This document shows positions 6,501-10,859 of a stretch of 10,859 nt of DNA, piece by piece. Both the position numbers and the translations under genes were made by a program. The stretch's first letter is position 1. Each line of letters starts with the position of its first letter. Below the pieces are notes generated by a model that saw only the letters and a program-made list of their open reading frames with translations, was not told the origin of the DNA and did no database searches. The stretch is from Candidatus Moraniibacteriota bacterium (GTDB lineage: Bacteria; Patescibacteriota; Minisyncoccia; Moranbacterales; GCA-2747515), in NCBI GenBank assembly GCA_027039165.1, contig JALWEZ010000138.1, forward strand, positions 1-10,859, in the 5' to 3' direction.

Positions 6501-7050
6501 TGGACAACCTTTTGATAATGAATCTACTGTTGGAGTAATGTATATTCTCAAGCTTCATCATTTAGTAACAGATAAGTTGCATATGCGTTCTATTGGACCA
6601 TATTCGCTTATAACTCAACAACCTCTAGGTGGAAAGGCGCAGTTTGGTGGACAGAGATTTGGAGAAATGGAAGTATGGGCACTTGAAGGTTATGGAGCGG
6701 CACATGTTCTACAAGAAATGCTTACTATCAAGTCAGATGATGTTATGGGTAGATCAAAAGCTTATGAGGCCATCATAAAAGGAGGAGAAATAAAGAGTCC
6801 AAATATTCCAGCGTCTTTTAGAGTACTTATGCAAGAATTGAAGGGTCTGTGTTTGAACGTTGAATTAATAGGAGAGGGTCGTTTAAGAAAAGAAGAAGAC
6901 AGAAAACAAAATGAGACTGTTTTGAATGAAAAATGTGAAGAAGAAAGTGAAAAAGTAGATACTGAAGATGAAGAAAATTCTGAAGAAAATTTAGAGCCTG
7001 TAGACATAGAAGGAAATATTGAGTCGAGTGAAGATTTGGAAAATAAATAA
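3520..7050 (+). CDS. rpoB: DNA-directed RNA polymerase subunit beta
   Basis: The beta subunit forms half of the RNA polymerase active cleft and the rifampicin pocket. From the ATG at 3520 it has 1,176 residues, close to Firmicutes beta (about 1,190) and shorter than E. coli (1,342) because the large lineage inserts are absent. Landmarks: SPGVFF (150-155), rifampicin cluster I (393-419), TPEGPNIGL (448-456), GRHGNKG (899-905) with lysines matching E. coli K1065 and K1073, and the clamp-contacting GGQRFGEMEVWALE (1043-1056). The final 50-odd residues are an acidic tail, nearly half Asp/Glu, similar in kind to that of Bacillus subtilis. In the rifampicin cluster, E. coli Asn518 is Ile404 and Ser522 is Ala408; Asp516, His526 and Ser531 are kept. 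A GTG at 3505 would add MGRLF, but it abuts the leader hairpin's T tract; the ATG with GGGA nine bases upstream is preferred. No intein is present. rpoC follows after 25 bases. Confidence 0.97.
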   Translation: MSKKTRTLKVRETFSPTSSLAKRKFFKKQLAVSLPNLVEAQINSYNWFLESGFQELLDEFNPISDFTGKDLKLTISEYFLDEPKYNEQTSKNKNLSYEAPLRAIARLTVKKTGEVREQEIYLGDFPLITDRGTFVINGIERVIVSQLVRSPGVFFSMNYQKGKKLFGAKIIPNRGAWLELDVDRDGIITVKIDRKRKIPVTTLLRAFGYERDEDIKNIFSETKIGEVDYIQNTLNKDITKTRGEAYIEIYKRVRPGDLATEDNAKGMIDLMFFNFDRYDFGAVGRYRLNQRLEVNRPDLPENRILNMDDFILIIKELIRMSDDPEAMADDIDHLGNRRIRGVGELIQNKMRVGFARMGRNIKDRMSTCDLESVVPGQIINSRPVAASIKEFFTSSQLSQFMDQINPLAELEHKRRLSALGPGGLTRERAGFEVRDVHHSHYGRICPVETPEGPNIGLVGHLASYAIVNEFGFLETPYFVVKKEVENKKESLVGRILQDDLAGVKKGKVITDVDAEKIIKEKLEKITVVPFIDNEIIYVSATEEDRKITAHAGINLDENRNFIDKFVDARIHGHPDMILSTKVDFMDVSPKQAISIATSLIPFLEHDDANRALMGSNMQRQAVSCIKPDSPIVGTGIEDKAAADSGQAVMAREAGTVVEVDGGHIVIEEESRKGLKKKFKREYLLHTFARSNAFTAMNQVPRVSKGEEVKKGQLLADGAGTQNGELALGQNMLVAFVPWEGYNFEDAIIISERIAQEDKYTSIHIENFTVDVRDTKLGPEIVTRDIPNVGEDKLKSLDETGIVRIGAEVGTGDILVGKITPKGESDLTPEERLLRAIFGEKSRDVKDASLRIQHGEPGKVIDIKVFSREQGDKLPTGVSQQIQVSVAKMKKISVGDKLAGRHGNKGVISRIAPVEDMPYLPDGTPVDVILNPLGVASRMNIGQILETHLGWAGLELGYKAATPALDGISETDIKKELKTAGLPESGKIKLIDGKTGQPFDNESTVGVMYILKLHHLVTDKLHMRSIGPYSLITQQPLGGKAQFGGQRFGEMEVWALEGYGAAHVLQEMLTIKSDDVMGRSKAYEAIIKGGEIKSPNIPASFRVLMQELKGLCLNVELIGEGRLRKEEDRKQNETVLNEKCEEESEKVDTEDEENSEENLEPVDIEGNIESSEDLENK

Positions 7051-7075
7051 TTCATTATATTAAGACATAAAACAT

Positions 7076-10000
7076 ATGTACAATGAAATGGAATCATTGA
7101 GAGTTAATGACTTCGATAGTGTAAAATTAAGTGTTGCTAGTCCTGAAACAATTATCGAATGGTCACATGGTGAAGTAACAAAGCCAGAAACAATAAATTA
7201 TCGTACACAGCGTTATGAAATGGATGGTTTATTTTGTGAAAAAATATTTGGACCATCAAAGGATTGGGAATGTTATTGTGGAAAATATAAGCGAATTAGA
7301 TACAAAGGAGTTACTTGTGATAAATGTGGTACAGAAGTTACAACTAGTGCAGTTCGTAGGACTCGCATGGGGCATATTCAGTTAGTTGTGCCAGTTTCTC
7401 ACATTTGGTTTTTGAGAGGTATTCCTAGTAAAATCGGACTCGCTTTGGGTTTATCACCTCAAGCTTTGGAGAAAGTTGTTTATTTTTCTTCATATATAAT
7501 AACTGATGTAGATAAGAGAGCAAAAGATTTAGTTGAAAAAGATTTAAATGCAGAATTTAAAGCAAAGCAAAAAGAATTAATTGATTCAAATTCTAGTGAT
7601 TTAGAAAAGTTAAAAACTCAGTATCGTGATGCGAAGGACGAACTTAAAAATCTCTATAAATACAAGGTTTTGTCTGAAGTAGAGTATTTTAATCTTTCTA
7701 CAAAGTTTGGACATGTTTTTGAGGCTGGAATTGGAGCGGAAGCTATTAGAGATTTATTGCAAGACATAGACATTGAGGGAACTATAGAAAATCTAGAAGA
7801 GCTTATTGAAAAAACTAAAACTCTAGAAAAAAAGAAATTTAGTAAGAGACTTAAATTCTTTAAGGGTATTAAACGCTCTGGAATGGATATAGAGTGGATG
7901 TTGCCAACTGTAATCCCAGTTATTCCACCAGATTTGAGACCAATGGTTGCACTTGATGGTGGGCGTTTTGCTACTTCAGATTTAAATGACTTGTATCGCA
8001 GGATAATAAATAGAAATAATAGGCTTAAAAAGCTAGTTGAGCTGAATGCACCAGAAGTTATTACAAGAAATGAAAAAAGAATGCTTCAAGAAGCAGTGGA
8101 TGCACTTTTTGACAACTCTGCAAGAAGAGGGCAAGATGCGGTATCATCTAGTAGCGGACAAAAGAGAGTCCTTAGATCATTAGCAGATACTTTGAAGGGA
8201 AAACAAGGAAGATTTAGGCAGAATCTACTTGGAAAACGTGTTGACTATTCAGGACGAAGTGTTATTGTTATTGGACCACATCTCAAATTACATCAAGCAG
8301 GAATTCCAAAAAAGATGGGACTGGAACTATTCAAGCCATTTATCATAAGTAAATTAATTGAAAGGGAATATGCTCATAATGTGAGAACTGCTGGTAAAAT
8401 GGTGGATAATGGAGATGAAAATGCATACGAAATACTGGATGAAATCATACCAAATCACTATGTAATGCTTAACCGTGCTCCAACCCTTCACAGATTATCA
8501 ATTCAAGCTTTTCGTCCAGTTTTGGTTGAGGGTAAAGCTATACAATTACATCCTATGGTTTGTGCTGCGTTTAATGCAGATTTTGATGGAGATCAGATGG
8601 CAGTACATGTTCCACTTACGAAAGAAGCTCGTCAAGAGTGTGCGGAGCTTATGCTTTCTACAAAAAACTTGAAAAAACCTTCAAGTGGGGATCCTATTAT
8701 AAATCCTGCACTTGATATGGTGCTTGGAATTTATTACATTACTCACATTAAGGAAGACGCAAAGGAGAATAGCGGAATTTTTGGAGATATGAATGAAGTA
8801 ATTTTTGCATATGATTCTGGGCTTATAGATATAAATGCTAGAATTAAGTTAAAGTTTGATGGAGAAATAATAGATACTTCTGTGGGTAGAGTAATATTCA
8901 ATGACATTCTTCCAGAACAAATGAGATTTGTAAATAAAGAAATGGTCAAGGGAGAGTTGAAAGATATTGTAGCGAAAATGCTTGAAGAGATTGGAGAAGA
9001 AGAAACAGCAAATTTTGTGGATAGGATTAAAAAACTTTCATTTAAGAGTGTAACTCGTAGTGGAATTAGTTGGGGAATGGATGATTTGCAAGTTCCAGAG
9101 AAAAAAGCAGATATAATGAAAGATGCTCAAGAAAAAGTTACAGAAGTTAGAGAGCAATTCAACATGGGACTTCTTACACTCGAAGAAAGAAAGAATCGAT
9201 CAATTGAGATTTGGAATAAAGCAAAAGATGATGTGACTGTAGAAGTTAGAGAAAATATGGACAAAGAAGGTCCGGTGTATTCTATGGTTTATTCAAAGGC
9301 TCGTGGTAGTGAATCAGTTGTTGTGCAGATGACAGGTATGAAAGGACTTATGGCTGGTGCTACTGGTTCTACAATTGAGCTTCCAGTTCGTAGTTCATAT
9401 AAAGAGGGACTTAATGTGCTAGAGTATTTTATATCAACTCATGGAGCTAGAAAAGGTATGGCGGATACAGCTCTTCGTACTGCTTCTGCTGGTTACCTTA
9501 CACGTAAGTTAGTAGATGTAGCACAAGATGTGATAATTACGCAAAGAAGTTGTGGAGATAAGGTTGGTGCAGTGCTTTATAGAGAAGATACAGACAATAT
9601 AGGAGGAGATTACGCGACTAGAATTTCTGGAAGAGTACTTGTTGAGGATGTTTTACATCCAGAAACAAAAGAAGTTCTCGCAAAGTCAGGTGATTTGATT
9701 ACTAAAGAGCAGTCAATTGCAATAAATGATGCAGGAGTTAAATCTGTACGGATAAGGTCACTTGTTACTTGTAAGACTATAAGAGGAGCTTGTCAAATGT
9801 GTTATGGAGTAGATCTTGGTCGTGGTGGACTTGTGTCAATTGGTCAAACTGTGGGAGTAATTGCAGCTCAAGCGATTGGTGAGCCAGGTACTCAGCTTAC
9901 TATGCGTACTTTCCATATTGGAGGTGTCGCTAGTTCTGATATTACGCAAGGTTTACCACGTGTTGATGAGATATTTGAAGCGAGACCTCCAAAGGGAGAA

Positions 10001-10651
10001 GCTCTTATCTCAGAGATAAATGGAAAAGTTGTTGATGTTATAAACGAAGGAGGAAAGCTTATAACTATAAAAATTGAGGATGAGGAACTCAAGAACGTGA
10101 TAAAAGAGTACAATGTGCCAGCAGGTTCTTCTGTAAAAGTTCAAAAAGGAGATTTGATTGCAAAAGGTACTCAATTAAATGAGGGTCACATTGATTTGAA
10201 GAAGTTGGCTAAAGCTATGGGTCCAGAAGAAGTTCATAGGTATATTGTAAGGGAAATCCAAGATATTTATGCTTCACAGGGTGAGGGAATTGATGATAAG
10301 CATATTGAAGTTATCATTAGAAAGATGTTTTCACGTATAAGAATAACTGATTCTGGTTCTACAGATCTTTTGCCAGGTGATATAGTAGAGAAAGATGCTT
10401 TCATTGAAGCAAATCAACAAGCTAGAAAAGAAAAAGGAACTACTGCAAAAGGAAAAGATTTAATACTAGGAATTGTAAAAGTTGCTCTTTCAACTGAATC
10501 ATTCTTATCCGCTGCTTCATTTCAAGAAACTGCTAGAGTCCTTATTGATGCGGCTGTTACTGGAAAGGAAGATAAATTGAGAGGTTTGAAAGAAAATGTG
10601 ATTATTGGTAGACTTATACCAGCTGGTACTGGAATGAGGAAAAATAGTTAG
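7076..10651 (+). CDS. rpoC: DNA-directed RNA polymerase subunit beta'
   Basis: The beta' subunit carries the catalytic magnesium site of RNA polymerase. The 1,191-residue product is of Firmicutes length (E. coli 1,407) and lacks the trigger-loop insertion SI3. In order: N-terminal zinc site Cys66, Cys68, Cys81, Cys84; a charged helical insertion at about 146-193; sigma-binding clamp helices around 255-320; GKQGRFRQNLLGKRVDYSGR (375-394); catalytic NADFDGDQM with Asp502, Asp504, Asp506; bridge helix 790-821; second zinc site Cys826, Cys899, Cys906, Cys909; trigger helix MRTFHIGG (943-950). All metal and catalytic ligands are intact. The ATG at 7076 is 25 bases after rpoB; a second ATG at 7088 (MESLRV) is possible, and neither has a clear ribosome binding site. 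It ends in TAG just before an intrinsic terminator, closing the rpoBC operon. Confidence 0.97.
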   Translation: MYNEMESLRVNDFDSVKLSVASPETIIEWSHGEVTKPETINYRTQRYEMDGLFCEKIFGPSKDWECYCGKYKRIRYKGVTCDKCGTEVTTSAVRRTRMGHIQLVVPVSHIWFLRGIPSKIGLALGLSPQALEKVVYFSSYIITDVDKRAKDLVEKDLNAEFKAKQKELIDSNSSDLEKLKTQYRDAKDELKNLYKYKVLSEVEYFNLSTKFGHVFEAGIGAEAIRDLLQDIDIEGTIENLEELIEKTKTLEKKKFSKRLKFFKGIKRSGMDIEWMLPTVIPVIPPDLRPMVALDGGRFATSDLNDLYRRIINRNNRLKKLVELNAPEVITRNEKRMLQEAVDALFDNSARRGQDAVSSSSGQKRVLRSLADTLKGKQGRFRQNLLGKRVDYSGRSVIVIGPHLKLHQAGIPKKMGLELFKPFIISKLIEREYAHNVRTAGKMVDNGDENAYEILDEIIPNHYVMLNRAPTLHRLSIQAFRPVLVEGKAIQLHPMVCAAFNADFDGDQMAVHVPLTKEARQECAELMLSTKNLKKPSSGDPIINPALDMVLGIYYITHIKEDAKENSGIFGDMNEVIFAYDSGLIDINARIKLKFDGEIIDTSVGRVIFNDILPEQMRFVNKEMVKGELKDIVAKMLEEIGEEETANFVDRIKKLSFKSVTRSGISWGMDDLQVPEKKADIMKDAQEKVTEVREQFNMGLLTLEERKNRSIEIWNKAKDDVTVEVRENMDKEGPVYSMVYSKARGSESVVVQMTGMKGLMAGATGSTIELPVRSSYKEGLNVLEYFISTHGARKGMADTALRTASAGYLTRKLVDVAQDVIITQRSCGDKVGAVLYREDTDNIGGDYATRISGRVLVEDVLHPETKEVLAKSGDLITKEQSIAINDAGVKSVRIRSLVTCKTIRGACQMCYGVDLGRGGLVSIGQTVGVIAAQAIGEPGTQLTMRTFHIGGVASSDITQGLPRVDEIFEARPPKGEALISEINGKVVDVINEGGKLITIKIEDEELKNVIKEYNVPAGSSVKVQKGDLIAKGTQLNEGHIDLKKLAKAMGPEEVHRYIVREIQDIYASQGEGIDDKHIEVIIRKMFSRIRITDSGSTDLLPGDIVEKDAFIEANQQARKEKGTTAKGKDLILGIVKVALSTESFLSAASFQETARVLIDAAVTGKEDKLRGLKENVIIGRLIPAGTGMRKNS

Positions 10652-10670
10652 AGTAAGTAGTGTAAATAGT

Positions 10671-10701
10671 GTAAAAAGCTGTTGTTGAGACAGCTTTTTA
10701 C
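10671..10701 (+). terminator. Intrinsic terminator of rpoBC
   Basis: GTAAAAAGCTGT (10671-10682) and ACAGCTTTTTAC (10690-10701) form a perfect 12-pair stem around a 7-base loop, TGTTGAG, 20 bases after the rpoC stop. The T5 lies in the descending arm and more T follows (TTTATTATT). The symmetry means it could also stop transcription arriving from the right. Confidence 0.9.
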
Positions 10702-10833
10702 TTTATTATTACGGTCTTGGTTATTGTTTATTTTTATAGATTTAATATTAATTAACTGAGATAGTATCGTAAATACAAATTATTAGTATTTAATATTAAA
10801 ATTTAATAATCAGTCTAAAAATAATAAATTATT
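10702..10833. other. A+T-rich gap after rpoBC with short inverted repeats
   Basis: No gene is seen. TTTAATATTAA occurs twice (10741-10751 and 10789-10799), each holding the palindrome TTAATATTAA. TAAATAC (10770-10776) and GTATTTA (10786-10792) make a 7-pair inverted repeat around 9 bases. No convincing -35/-10 pair was found. These could be operator sites for a downstream gene, but such motifs arise easily in this composition. Confidence 0.35.
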
Positions 10834-10859
10834 ATGGTTTATAGTAAAAAAAGAGGTAA
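10834..10859 (+). CDS. Possible start of a gene running off the right edge
   Basis: ATG at 10834 opens a frame reading MVYSKKRG with no stop before the window ends. Eight codons are too few to identify it. The basic start and the position after a 180-base gap fit a new gene, but no ribosome binding site or firm promoter supports it. Confidence 0.25.

Noticed and set aside
6874..7047. Acidic C-terminal tail of beta as a novel domain
   Set aside because: Firmicutes such as Bacillus subtilis have an acidic tail of similar length on beta, so it is not unusual.
6762..7097. 111-codon minus-strand frame opposite the end of rpoB
   Set aside because: It is the Ser/Phe-rich antisense reading of the GAA-rich acidic tail of beta.
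3505..10651. Alternative genetic code with TGA as glycine, as in Gracilibacteria and Absconditabacteria
   Set aside because: rpoB and rpoC carry no in-frame TGA at any of their many glycines, all written GGN, and the 85-residue gene uses TGA as its stop.
3505..10651. Intein or intron in rpoB or rpoC
   Set aside because: Both reading frames are continuous with all conserved blocks at normal spacing; the only extra stretch is the short beta' helix insertion.

Overview
The window is strongly A+T-rich and comes from a bacterium with a compact gene layout. The best guess is a low-GC member of the Candidate Phyla Radiation (Patescibacteria). The grounds are the style of the beta and beta' sequences, a secreted protein built of tandem lamin-tail domains, a two-helix bacterial PH-domain membrane protein, and an rpoBC pair without rplJ/rplL in front of it. 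That placement is inference; no rRNA gene is present. The standard genetic code is supported: about 2,370 codons of rpoB and rpoC hold no in-frame TGA, and TGA serves as a stop in one small gene.

Layout. Positions 1-1883 hold a minus-strand cluster of three genes read leftward: an 85-residue two-helix membrane protein, a 196-residue PH-domain membrane protein that overlaps it by 4 bases, and a secreted lamin-tail repeat protein cut by the window's left edge. Positions 1884-2034 form a divergent promoter region with two facing extended -10 promoters. Rightward from 2035 comes ispG (MEP isoprenoid pathway), then a 291-base gap carrying a near-consensus promoter and a long rpoB leader, then rpoB, rpoC, a clear intrinsic terminator, and an A+T-rich gap that may end in the first codons of another gene.

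The plus-strand genes are housekeeping. IspG makes HMBPP for isoprenoids, and RpoB and RpoC are the two catalytic subunits of RNA polymerase, probably expressed as their own two-gene operon from the promoter at 3298-3326 to the terminator at 10671-10701. The minus-strand cluster looks like a cell-envelope module of unknown purpose.

The most interesting items are: (1) the rpoBC leader, which holds a 16-codon ORF with a well-spaced Shine-Dalgarno sequence, followed by a 14-pair hairpin and a T tract just before rpoB, the layout of an attenuator; (2) an IspG whose sequence is of the plant/chlamydial type but which lacks that type's large central domain; (3) a 99-base perfect repeat inside the lamin-tail gene. 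No mobile element, CRISPR array, tRNA or rRNA was seen.
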